Below are positions 54,932 through 64,000 of a DNA stretch of 64,000 bases, in pieces. Location of the stretch: positions 26,751,001-26,815,000 of the forward strand of contig NC_068564.1 of the NCBI RefSeq assembly GCF_022201045.2, read 5' to 3'. The notes beneath the pieces are model-generated. The model saw only the letters and a list, made by a program, of their open reading frames with translations. It did not search any database and was not told the origin of the DNA. The translations under genes were made by a program, and so were the position numbers. Numbering within the stretch: the first letter of the stretch is position 1; every line of letters begins with the position of its first letter. The stretch comes from Citrus sinensis. Lineage: Eukaryota; Streptophyta; Magnoliopsida; Sapindales; Rutaceae.

Positions 54932-56320
54932 TTATGTCTGGATGAGCAGTTCCAATAACTTACGAGCTACCCCAAACACAAAGTCAACCCCATTCACCGT
55001 GAAGGTCATTGATAGGTGACGGCCATCTTCCCCCCATGATGCCTCAAATTTTCCAATAGCAGTTGTGAAAGAAAAAGTCCAACAGTTTGCACTGAAACTG
55101 CAAGAGAACTCCAGGTCCATGTTGTTATTTATCCTCCGGTCGCCTGCAATTGGAGGACCATTCACCACTCAGTTATTGGAACTATGGCTAATTTAAACGA
55201 ATCTACAATCGACCCGTATAAAAAACATGAACTGTGTTGTTACAATAGATTAGAAGACCAGGGTAAACCATAAACAAACAATAGGAATACTTAAATTATG
55301 ACATAAACGCCTTCCAAATACATGCTTCACAGAAACACTATCAATAAATTAGATAGTGAACCCTAAATAATTAGAAAAAAAGGACAAAACTTGAAGAAAT
55401 TGGAACTATTATAAATAACCATTTGGCTTAAACCCATGGCTGGCATCTGCTTAGGCATGAAACATACCCTTACAACATGGAGACCATTAATTGAGGTAAA
55501 TGTGGTGGCTGATTGAAACAAAACTGTTACAAATTTATGGTGCATGGGAAAATAACATACCAACATGTTTTAGAATTATTTTGTGAAACAAAAAAATTGT
55601 TAGTTAAGCGAAGAAAAGTACTATGTGCAATAGAAAAAAATTTGATGGGTCGTAAAACATAAGATTTCAACCTTATATGTTAATCATTCACAAATACATA
55701 ATTACAACTGGGAGTGTAACTGGAAACAGATTCGGCTGAAATAAAAAGTTCAATAATTACACTAAATTGGGAACCAACAAACTACATCGCATTAATTACA
55801 GTCAATGTAAAGTTTTGCAGGATCTTTGTTTAACCCAACCATAACTGATTCGTTATGTGTGAATATTTGAAACTGGAATATTCACGGGTAAAGCCCTTTG
55901 TCAACTACCCGAACGGGAAAATAAGAAAACATTTGCATGAATGAGGATCTCACAAATTTATCACAATCAATAGAAGGAAAGATAATGCACCAACCTGACA
56001 TGGTTGGTCCAGAGAGTTAGATCTCGAAGGATGGCTGTATAGTTTGTGAAGTCCAAGATGGAGAGCTTTAGTTGCACCTTTACTTCTCTCAATTGTTATT
56101 CAGGTCATAAGTTGATGCACCCTTTTTAGGCATTTATTGTATGTACATGACGTTGACATGAACGGGAAAAGTTCTCATTACTTACTAGTCTTGGGGCTGC
56201 CGTTGTCACAACGAAGACCATTGGATCAGAATGAAAATGAGATGGCACATATCCGTCGAATTGCGCAACAACCTTGGGGACGTTATTTCACACTTTATTC
56301 GGCCAGACAAAATGACCAAA
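54932..56320 (-). other. Possible multi-exon gene of unknown type
   Basis: Four coding-looking segments on the minus strand carry plausible splice signals: about 56270-56186 (QFDGYVPSHFHSDPMVFVV, donor CTA/GTAAGT), about 56080-55996 (VQLKLSILDFTNYTAILRD, donor AG/GTTGGT), about 55550-55470 (KFVTVLFQSATTFTSINGL, followed by GGTATG) and 55150-54932 (acceptor TTGCAG, then NMDLEFSCSFSANCWTFSF, ending in a TAG). They look protein-like but phases do not all agree, and no family was recognised. Treat as a hypothesis. Confidence 0.25.
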
Positions 56321-56526
56321 ATACCCCAATGTACTTATTTTGTCTAAGTGCGCTCGTTCGCTTGATAGAATTTAAGCTAAATTTTCTTCAATATCAGTTA
56401 CGCAGGAGGAGGTCTTATCATTTCACAATAAATGCAAGATGGAAAAGTGGATCTAAATTATGTAGAATGTCCCATAACAATTATTTTTACTTCGAGGTGA
56501 AGCATTTAAAAATGACACGCTATAAG
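56137..56526. other. Flank of the non-autonomous hAT, no gene on the plus strand
   Basis: A 130-codon plus-strand frame (56137-56529) overlaps the first minus-strand exon candidate and runs into the hAT end. It has no recognisable motif and I do not support it. Confidence 0.3.
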
Positions 56527-57247
56527 TAGGGGTGGGCAAAAAAATCGTAGTCTTAAAAAAACCGAACCGAATCGATGGTTTTTTCGAATTCGGTATGTTT
56601 TTTTAAAAAAAAAAAATGAACGGTACAATATATAAACAAACCGAAATGTCAGTTCGGTATTCGGTTCATTTAACTGAACCGAAAAACCGAATTATTTTTA
56701 AATTTTATTAAAATAAATGTGTTAATTTTTAACTGATTGTGTAAGATAGCTAACATAAACTTGCATACACACAATCAGAGTATATATATATGTTAGTGTT
56801 ACAATTTTGCAAATTTTTATGTCCCAAATTAAACACTAAAATCAAATATATAACAATTTCGTAAATTTTATAAATTTCAATTTCATGAAGAATTTTTTAG
56901 GCCAATGCAATCTCAAGAACAACAGCAAGTCGCTGAGGAGTAAATGATAGTTGATTGATGTTGCTTACCATTAAGTTTTCTTTATTTTTTTTTAAACTAG
57001 CATCTTATTATTATAGATTGTTTATTTAATTATTTATTAATAGTTAGTAAGATATTATTGATAAAATGTGTTTTAAATACTTTGTATTTATTGTTAATAT
57101 TTGTAATGAAATTAGGATGAACTTGTTTAAAAAAATTATTACACTTATGAAACCTAATGGGCTAAAAATTTGAAAATTCAAAATAGCTCCAATAGGCCCA
57201 AAACTGAAAAAACCGATCCGAACCGAACCGAACTGTGCCCACCCTTA
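56527..57247 (+). mobile_element. Non-autonomous hAT element, related to 34867-38696
   Basis: 721 bp with TAGGGGTGGGC at the left and GCCCACCCTTA at the right, subterminal GAACCGAACCGAA repeats, and a perfect 8-bp TSD GCTATAAG (56519-56526 and 57248-57255). Near 56887-56943 it retains a remnant of the transposase last exon on the plus strand (AGGCCAATGCAATCTCAAG, ending GCTGAGGAGTAA). So it is an internally deleted copy of the same family, in the opposite orientation to the autonomous one. Confidence 0.93.
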
Positions 57248-57255
57248 GCTATAAG

Positions 57256-58434
57256 CTAATTTTCAAAATTAGATAATCAAAAGCAATTTAAGCAGGTAGT
57301 AGTCCAGCAAAAGAAGAAGAGTTATCCAATATATCTGTAATAGCTAAATATAACACATACTAACATAAGATCATGGATAATTGTGATGACTATTCATAAA
57401 TGTCAGTATGTTTCAGTGTACTAGATCAGTGCTTATATGTGACCAAATTAACGTGCTCCATTGTGATATAATCAACGAATTGACTACCTCCATTTCCTCT
57501 ACTTCTGGTATGAACGAAGGTGATGATACAACAGATTGCATGGTCTCGTTGATCCTGAGAAGTTAACTCATTACAGTCAATGTAAATGGTGACATTGAAA
57601 TCAGTCAAAATCGTACGGCGTTATCATCGTTCCTTGCTGCCGAAGAAATATGCGGACAAGCTGGGTAACATAAATCTACATTCCGATAACCAAATTGTTT
57701 TGCAGGGAGAATATGTGGATAATATGAAACTATAAAGTTGTTGCCAAACAATCATCTTAAAAAACAATTATCCACCCTGTGGAAGTTGTTGTCAATCATG
57801 GCACCGAAACTGATCTATAGCTTAAATGCAACTCCCAAGGTCATTAAATCAACAATTATGCACCCTATCTGATCACTAGAAATTATTAGACCTAGAAGTA
57901 GGAGTACATCCTAGTTTTGGGCAATGACCCGTTTACCATTTTCTCGTATATGCAACTTGATTAGTTTTTATCTTATTACGTGTAATCAATGCAATGTGCT
58001 TCGGCTTCTTTGTTAAATACAGGTGAATTTTTTTTTGTTTTCTTCTGTAACGCGTGAAAATACGTGGACCCGAACATAACAATTAACTGAGTGGGCTAAA
58101 TGTTGTCAATCAACTACAAAGTAAGCCTGCATTTGCACTGTCAACGAATAGTGTTCGTTGATTTAAAAATAATTAGATGATTCTGTTGCATTCTTGATGA
58201 CCACGAAAGGCAGAACAGTGAATTCTTATAATCGCATATAAATACATGTTATGTCATTTAGGAAAATCGCCAATTACTTCCGATTGAAGTGGATGACTTA
58301 GTTTGAGAGTAGTTTACCATTTCTGTTACTTGTTATTCTCCAATATCTCTCTTTTATTTTTATGTTACAGTTAGATACTTAAAATTCATTGTAACGAACT
58401 CGTGAAAATCATTATTGTGCAGGACCCAAAGGAG
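57256..58434. other. Upstream region of small gene B, no gene proved
   Basis: The minus-strand frame 57426-57608 looks moderately coding-like but has no family match. The acceptor TTGTGCAG at about 58423, just upstream of the ATG at 58435, suggests that the gene B transcript begins here with a leader intron. Confidence 0.35.
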
Positions 58435-59310
58435 ATGGAACAACAAATACCAGAAATCCCCCATCCGCTTTACTTTAGGTTTGAGCTTCTGTACATGGGA
58501 CGCATCGTGCTTCTTCAAACGGTGAGGCCTATGCACTTCAAAGTCCACCAACTCTGTAGTTTGGCAGCAATGGTCGTCGTTGGTGCAACATCACCTAATG
58601 TGCAAGATTTCAATCCAAAGGCAACAGTCCCCTGGGCTCATATATCGATTGATGTCCCGACCGATGATTGTTTGGCAAAGATCGTACGGGAGTGCATTCT
58701 GAGAGGCTTCCTGAAATTAGAAATCAATGTTCTTTTTAGAGGCTATGATGAAGGAGCAGGTTGTAGCCAACAATCACAACCTGCACGGGGCAGACTGGCT
58801 GACCTTGAAGATTTGCCTACTATTGTTGATGGAACCATTAAACATCCAATTTTGAGTCCATCAGTGGGTGGGATCATTCATGCTGACTCTGGTACAAGTG
58901 CAAGAGGAGTCACAACGACCATTCTGGGTAAACGTCGTTACAAGTGCAAGAAGTGCGGGACTGGCGGCCATAGTAAGCGAACGTGCAAGGCCCCTATACA
59001 GGCGACAACCTTTTCATCCCCCGAACCAGTAACTGTTCGGCTCCACCCTTCTTCTATAGGGTCATATATATTTTCATATATAACATTAAGCGACATTATT
59101 TGTCACTTTTTTTTATGCTGCATATTTTATATTAAACTATTGTAAGTTTGCATTAATTTTGTGGTAGCGACTTGTAGTTGTTTATTGCTTGAAATTTAAT
59201 AACTCCTTAATTTCTTGCAGCGCACTCAAGCAAATAATTTGGATCCACATTCTGGGATTGGATCGACTGCCGAGACATCCACCATGCGTGAATATCAGCT
59301 CCTTCGTTGA
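58435..59310 (+). CDS. Small gene B, unrecognised domain plus CCHC zinc knuckle, two exons
   Basis: Exon 1 (58435-59028) encodes the domain shared with gene A (residues about 10-100) and a variable linker. A CCHC knuckle follows, CKKCGTGGHSKRTC (58959-58990), the nucleic-acid-binding type common in retroelement and MULE-linked proteins. GAACCA/GTAACT at 59028 and TTCTTGCAG at 59220 define a 192-bp intron. Exon 2 (59221-59310) continues in phase for 30 codons to TGA and ends TMREYQLLR. Without splicing the frame would read a hydrophobic chance tail to 59145. It has the same upstream acceptor next to the ATG as gene A. It lies 3.2 kb upstream of the FAR1-type gene, same strand. Confidence 0.65.
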
Positions 59311-60654
59311 AAAAGCAGAAAGCATGTAACTTTTGTTATTTTTCGCACCATCGCTGTCAGGAATAGTGTACGTGTTATGTCCATAATAATGTTGTTATGT
59401 AGGCTAGTTAACAAAATGTGGTGTACCGAAGTAGTAGAATGTGAGTAGTGGCTATGAAACTTGTCGACTTATTTTGATGACTTTTATGGGTTAGGTAGGA
59501 ATATGAGAGAAAGTCGGCATTTATATTTTGTATGTAAATTTTATGGAGTATGAATGGAATCATGGCATGTATTGGCTTCTAGTGCAAACCTTAAAGCATA
59601 GGCCCAAATATATCTTTATGTGATTCTTACCACCAAAGTGAAGTCACTACTCGTCGTCATAAATGATACAACGTGGTTTAAATATTTAACGCTGAAAATG
59701 TCACCCATGATGGGAAACAATGAACAAAATGATACGAAGCATACAAACGATATATTGTTCCGGCATGAAAAGGCAAGAGTAACGAAAATGTTGTTATTTT
59801 CCATAACTTTAACACATGAGAGATAATTAATTTCGTCCACGTTTATAACGATAAGTATCTTTGTTAGTATACATTTGCACCGCATAAAAGTGAAGAACAA
59901 TTATTACTGCGTGTTTTATATGTAATCGTGTTTTAACTTTTTTTTTCGCTTTCATAGTTGCAGTTTATACCAATTCATCGAATTTCGTCAATCAGGAGCA
60001 ATTATTGCTAGTTCTGCTTGGTCTCCTGTGCTGAATAACTTATTTTTTAAAGTGATTGGGTGGTGGTCCAGATGTCAACCTTGGTTGGACCATTTTTAAC
60101 ACGGTTAAGTGGTTTAATATTCACTATTCTGCAAATGTTTTTCCAATTGAACAATATAGTTTATTATGCCTATAGAGAAAGATGGTTTTCCCTCATTGTC
60201 TCTCAGCAAACTTTGTAATCCTATCGGCATTTCAAATGAGCTGAAGTTATCCGCTAGTTTATATCTAGTGGCACTAGTATATTTGACTATAGTATGATTA
60301 CGAAGGCTAGTGCAATTATACTTGCCATTTACTTTGTCTATTAAGCACATTCAGAACGAGTTACAGTTTTGTGTGCAACAACCTAAAATGTACTTAATGA
60401 ATTTTGCTCATTATTATTATAAAGTAATATAGTTATTTTCTCATTATGTAATCATCTATTTTAATTTATTGTTATTGTAAAATAAATATATTAATATATT
60501 TATTACGTGTAATAATATATTAACAAAATTATTTATTATAATATGTTAATTAATACCAAATAACGATAATGTTGTGCATTATCATAATTTGGGGAGGGAA
60601 AACGTAGAGAATCCCGAATGGAAGACTTATTTCCACCTCCCTACAGATGGAGGG
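59311..60654. other. Spacer, no gene seen
   Basis: AT-rich; 60400-60570 is almost pure A/T. The sequence GTTACAGTTTTGTGTGCA at about 60360 recurs near 62475, just upstream of the FAR1-type gene. Confidence 0.4.
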
Positions 60655-61085
60655 TAGGGTTGGCAAAACCCTAGGCCGGGTCCGAGTCTCACAATGAGCG
60701 GACCTGACCCGGATGCATAGATGCATGGGCCGAGTTGTGCCGGGCTTTATCCGGGTACTCGGATGTTATATTTTTTAATATGATATGTGTTTTTTTGAAT
60801 TTTTTGGTAATTTTACAAGTTTAAAATTAATTTTAATAAAATTTAACATGAAAATATGAACTTTAAGTGTTTAAAACTTTATATATGTGTAATAAATGAG
60901 TCAAATATAAAATAAAATTTAAAATTATATATATTTTATAATATTTTTTAATAAAATCTGAATGCCAGGTTTATGAAATGATGCCCAAAATCGGGCCGGC
61001 TTTACATCCAGGCCAGATAATACCCTGCCCAAAAACGTAAGGGATGCCACATGTCCGGACCGACAGGGTATTTTTGCCACCCCTA
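60655..61085. mobile_element. hAT-like MITE, 431 bp
   Basis: The left end TAGGGTTGGCAAAA and the complement of the right end TAGGGGTGGCAAAA form inverted repeats, with GCCGGGTCC/GGACC motifs inside. The flanking 8-mers (ATGGAGGG, ATAGAGGC) match at six of eight positions, a decayed hAT-type TSD. Same family as the remnant at 34700-34845. Confidence 0.7.
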
Positions 61086-62513
61086 ATAGAGGCCATTGAT
61101 TCCTAATTTCCTCATTGTGGTACGCCCCATGATTCTTATTTTGATTCCCGAATCGTTTGAATGTTTGTATTCAATAAGTTTTGTATTTGCCTTAATAATT
61201 TATGAATAATTACATCCAGGTAATTACAATTGTTCACTTACTAACACTCATGGTTAAAAAGTGGTGGTTTTTTAGCAAATATAAATAAATTATTCTTTTT
61301 AAGGAATAATACATTATTCCATATGAAAACAACTCAATATAGCTTTTAATTGACCTTGGTACTAACCCAGGGTGCCGGGTTTATATACCACTAGATTTAT
61401 GCTACTTGGATGTAATAATGTGTGTGATGTTATAGAAAAAATCGATAGGAGTTCACAAAGAGTAAGAAGATCGAAAGAAGACTCTAAACTTAAGAAATTT
61501 ATTGTCTACGCTTGTACAAGCGGATTTTATAAAGTATATTGTTCAGATGAAATGAAATGGTCATGCCAATGTCTAATCCAGTAATCATAAAGTAAAGTAA
61601 ATTTCGTTAGTGGTTGAAATTGGAACATTAAAAGACCTTTCATCAATGTAACAGAAAGTTCCCACTAGCCACGCACAGTTGTCATGTTACAAAGTGGAAT
61701 GTGCAATATCAATCGTGGGTGTTAATTATAATTTCGTGGAGAAAATAGTAATGGGCTAGATTTTATAACTTGTTTGAAATGAGTTTGATTTCTCCATCAA
61801 CCTTTTACCATCTGTATTTGGGCCAAAAGACAAATAACGAATTGGGCTTAAGGGCGCTTAATCAATAATGGTGATATTCATTGCGTTGCGAAATGAATAA
61901 GACTGAAGCGCAAAATTGTTTAAACCTCTAAAAATTGGGAAGGAGGGAAATGAAACCGGAGAAGGCGCCAAAAATGTGCTTGGGATGCAAGCAAGTTTTC
62001 GTTGACGCAACGTTGGTGGGTACAACATGTATTATTATAGTCCACATATTTCTGGCATTATCCCGGATGGAGTTAAGAAACAAGACCTTCGAAACGGAGA
62101 CAATGCGCTAGTACAATAAGTTGCTGAAGCATACATTAGAGTTTACTGAATCATAATAGCAGAGGTACAATTTCATTTGCAATTATTATTGTTAATCGAA
62201 TGAACTTAATTGCTTATCAGGCAAACACAGTCAGAAGAAAATGGGGGGGGAGGGGGGTGTATTGTTTCGAAATGTTGCCACTGAAAAATTATAAATATGC
62301 TATATTTTTGTATTCGAACCAACACGAAATGGCACACGTTTTAAACACTCAATTATTCTCCCCACTGTAAACATATAATGAAATTGTACGAATGTACATG
62401 TTTATGGTATATTGTGGGCATATGTTCGGGAGTATAAAACTAGTGTTATTATTAGTGTCTACAGACTCAGAGTTGTTACAGTTTTGTGTGCAGTCTAAGA
62501 TCAACATCAAATT
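61086..62513. other. Upstream region of the FAR1-type gene
   Basis: Mostly non-coding. It contains a G-rich tract (GGGGGGGGAGGGGGG) at about 62243 and short unsupported frames at 61372-61584 and 61950-62111. Confidence 0.4.
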
Positions 62514-64000
62514 ATGGCGTGTACAGACAATGAAAATAGTGGAGCAAACTTTAAAGACGAGATGAATGAGGGAACATCATTCCGGACACAGACGAGTAAC
62601 AGCAATGACTGGACGGATGATGAAACTAGAGAGAACGCAACCAGACTATTACAATCTTCTAATAATCATGATTTAGAGCAACAAATTAACGTCGATGGAC
62701 CAGACGAAAACGAAAATGAGGTTACAGAAACAAGAGGTGTACAAACTCAAGAGACTATAGATAACATGGAATTTGTGGGAAAAGAATTTACAACGGAAGA
62801 CGAGGCCGATCATTTTTACCACGAATACGCAAAGTTCGTTGGATTTGGTGTTCGAAGAAACACCAAAAGATACGATAAACAAGGCATGTTGACTGGAAGA
62901 CAGTGGGTATGCAGTAAACAAGGTTTTCGGCCTCAGAAATACCTTCGACTTGCCAACAGGTCAAGGGAAGCAAGACCTTTAACAAGGACGGGATGTCGAG
63001 CTGAATTTCGAATTTCGCTTAATGAAAGGAAAACTGCATGGGTTTGTACATTTTTTTATGGGAAACACAATCATAATCTAACTCCAATCGGACAAGTACA
63101 CTTCATTCGATCACATAGGAATATAAAGGGTCCAGATTTGATTGCGGCATCCGCATTACATAAAGTTGGAGTAAAACCGTCGCAGATCCATGAGTATATG
63201 GTTGAACGATCAGGTGGCTACAAAAATGTTGGATTCATGAGAAAAGATGTGCAAAATGGGCTTGACTCCATGAGGAGGCAAGACTTAAAAGAAAATGACG
63301 CTGAGACATGTTTGTCGTATCTGGAAGGGAAGAAAAGTGCAGATCCATCGTTCTTTTATGAGTATACTATTGATCAAGAACACAGGTTAGGAGACCTATT
63401 TTGGTGTGATGGAGGGGCACGAGCGGATTATGCTGTGTTTGGAGATGTGTTAGCATTTGATGCAACATATCGAACAAATGCATACAGAAAACCGTTTGTT
63501 GTATTTCTAGGAATAAACCACCACCGAAAGTCCATAGTTTTTGGGTTTGCCTTACTATCGGATGAAAAGGAGCACACTTATGTCTGGTTGTTACAGACAT
63601 TCTTGGCAGCAATGGAGGGAAAACAACCAGCAACTGTTATAACAGATGGAGATCGCGCAATGAGAAATGCTATCATCAAGACTTTTCCGGTCTCAGTTCA
63701 CAGGCTATGTTGTTGGCATTTAGGCCGAAATGCGCAAGCAAATATTCACAACACTGAATTTGTCAATGATTTCAGAAGGTTCATGTTCCAACCATATAAC
63801 GAAGATGAATTCAACCATAAATGGGTATTGATGGTTCAAAAACATAGAGTCGAAACTAATGAGTGGGTGAAGAAGGTGTACGAGGAACGAAAATTATGGG
63901 CAGAGGCATATCTTAAAGGAAATTTCTTTGGGGGAATGCGTAGCACACAAAGGTCAGAGGGAATGAATGCTTATTTGAATCATTATGTCAACAGAAAATT
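62514..64000 (+). CDS. FAR1/FHY3-type MULE transposase-like gene, runs off the window
   Basis: Open from ATG 62514 (MACTDNENSG) to the window edge, 495 codons without a stop or intron. An acidic leader is followed by the FAR1 DNA-binding domain (WRKY-GCM1 fold) at about residue 85-185: EFTTEDEADHFYHEYAKFVG ... WVCSKQGF ... GCRAEF ... FYGKHNHNL. A linker with the block YKNVGFMRKDVQNGL precedes the MULE core: FGDVLAFDATYRTN (first Asp), VITDGDRAMRNAI (second Asp) and VHRLCCWHLGRNA with the CxxH pair intact. SWIM and the third catalytic residue would lie beyond 64000. FAR1/FHY3 proteins are domesticated MULE transposases acting as light-signalling transcription factors. The intronless start and TE-rich setting favour a transposon copy, but a host FRS gene is possible. 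Confidence 0.88.
   Translation, partial: MACTDNENSGANFKDEMNEGTSFRTQTSNSNDWTDDETRENATRLLQSSNNHDLEQQINVDGPDENENEVTETRGVQTQETIDNMEFVGKEFTTEDEADHFYHEYAKFVGFGVRRNTKRYDKQGMLTGRQWVCSKQGFRPQKYLRLANRSREARPLTRTGCRAEFRISLNERKTAWVCTFFYGKHNHNLTPIGQVHFIRSHRNIKGPDLIAASALHKVGVKPSQIHEYMVERSGGYKNVGFMRKDVQNGLDSMRRQDLKENDAETCLSYLEGKKSADPSFFYEYTIDQEHRLGDLFWCDGGARADYAVFGDVLAFDATYRTNAYRKPFVVFLGINHHRKSIVFGFALLSDEKEHTYVWLLQTFLAAMEGKQPATVITDGDRAMRNAIIKTFPVSVHRLCCWHLGRNAQANIHNTEFVNDFRRFMFQPYNEDEFNHKWVLMVQKHRVETNEWVKKVYEERKLWAEAYLKGNFFGGMRSTQRSEGMNAYLNHYVNRK

Noticed and set aside
61950..62111. 53-codon ORF with CLGCKQ and a hydrophobic segment
   Set aside because: Too short, with no recognisable family and no supporting gene structure.

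Overview
This is plant nuclear DNA, most likely from a eudicot. The window carries tandem receptor-like-protein (RLP) genes of the extracellular leucine-rich-repeat type, an F-box/LRR gene with a plant splice donor, and a dense load of plant LTR retrotransposons, hAT, Mutator-like (MULE) and PIF-type elements. The style of the RLP proteins suggests a woody eudicot such as Citrus, but I cannot prove that from sequence alone. No rRNA, tRNA or CRISPR array was seen.

Layout. 0.5-19.1 kb: one RLP gene (minus strand) cut into four pieces by three separate insertions, each with exact target-site duplications (TSDs). They are a solo copia-type LTR (1712-3227, TSD TACAC), a DUF4371-type hAT (3277-6681, TSD GTTGAAAC) and a 10.8-kb Ty3/gypsy element of Tat/Retand type (7883-18652, TSD GTCAA). 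Removing the insertions leaves a gene of about 980 codons with a single one-base frameshift. 21.0-23.9 kb: an uninterrupted paralogous RLP whose reading frame stops inside the transmembrane helix. 24.8-33.1 kb: duplicated plant-mobile-domain (PMD) gene fragments with copia LTRs, a decayed copia element on each strand, and a Ty3 LTR remnant. 33.3-39.8 kb: a MULE-type MITE, a hAT element with an apparently intact two-exon transposase and a captured host-gene exon, and a PIF-type MITE. 40.0-41.4 kb: an F-box/LRR gene with one in-frame stop and no recognisable 3' exons. 43.7-64 kb: a low-density region with a MuDR-type transposase (minus), a FAR1-type transposase-like gene (plus, running off the window), a GRF zinc-finger/transmembrane gene, two small MITE-like hAT elements, and two homologous small genes that I do not recognise.

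The most unusual pattern is at 47-64 kb. Two homologous small genes (52178-51597 minus; 58435-59310 plus) each lie upstream of, and in the same direction as, a Mutator-superfamily transposase gene, and the two pairs point away from each other. This resembles a two-gene (MuDR-like) transposon layout with an undescribed accessory protein, but no terminal repeats were found that would prove it. The Ty3 element is also informative: its gag-pol is one reading frame with six nonsense codons and no indels, it has an antisense gene with a frame-restoring intron, and it carries a 69-bp satellite-like array.
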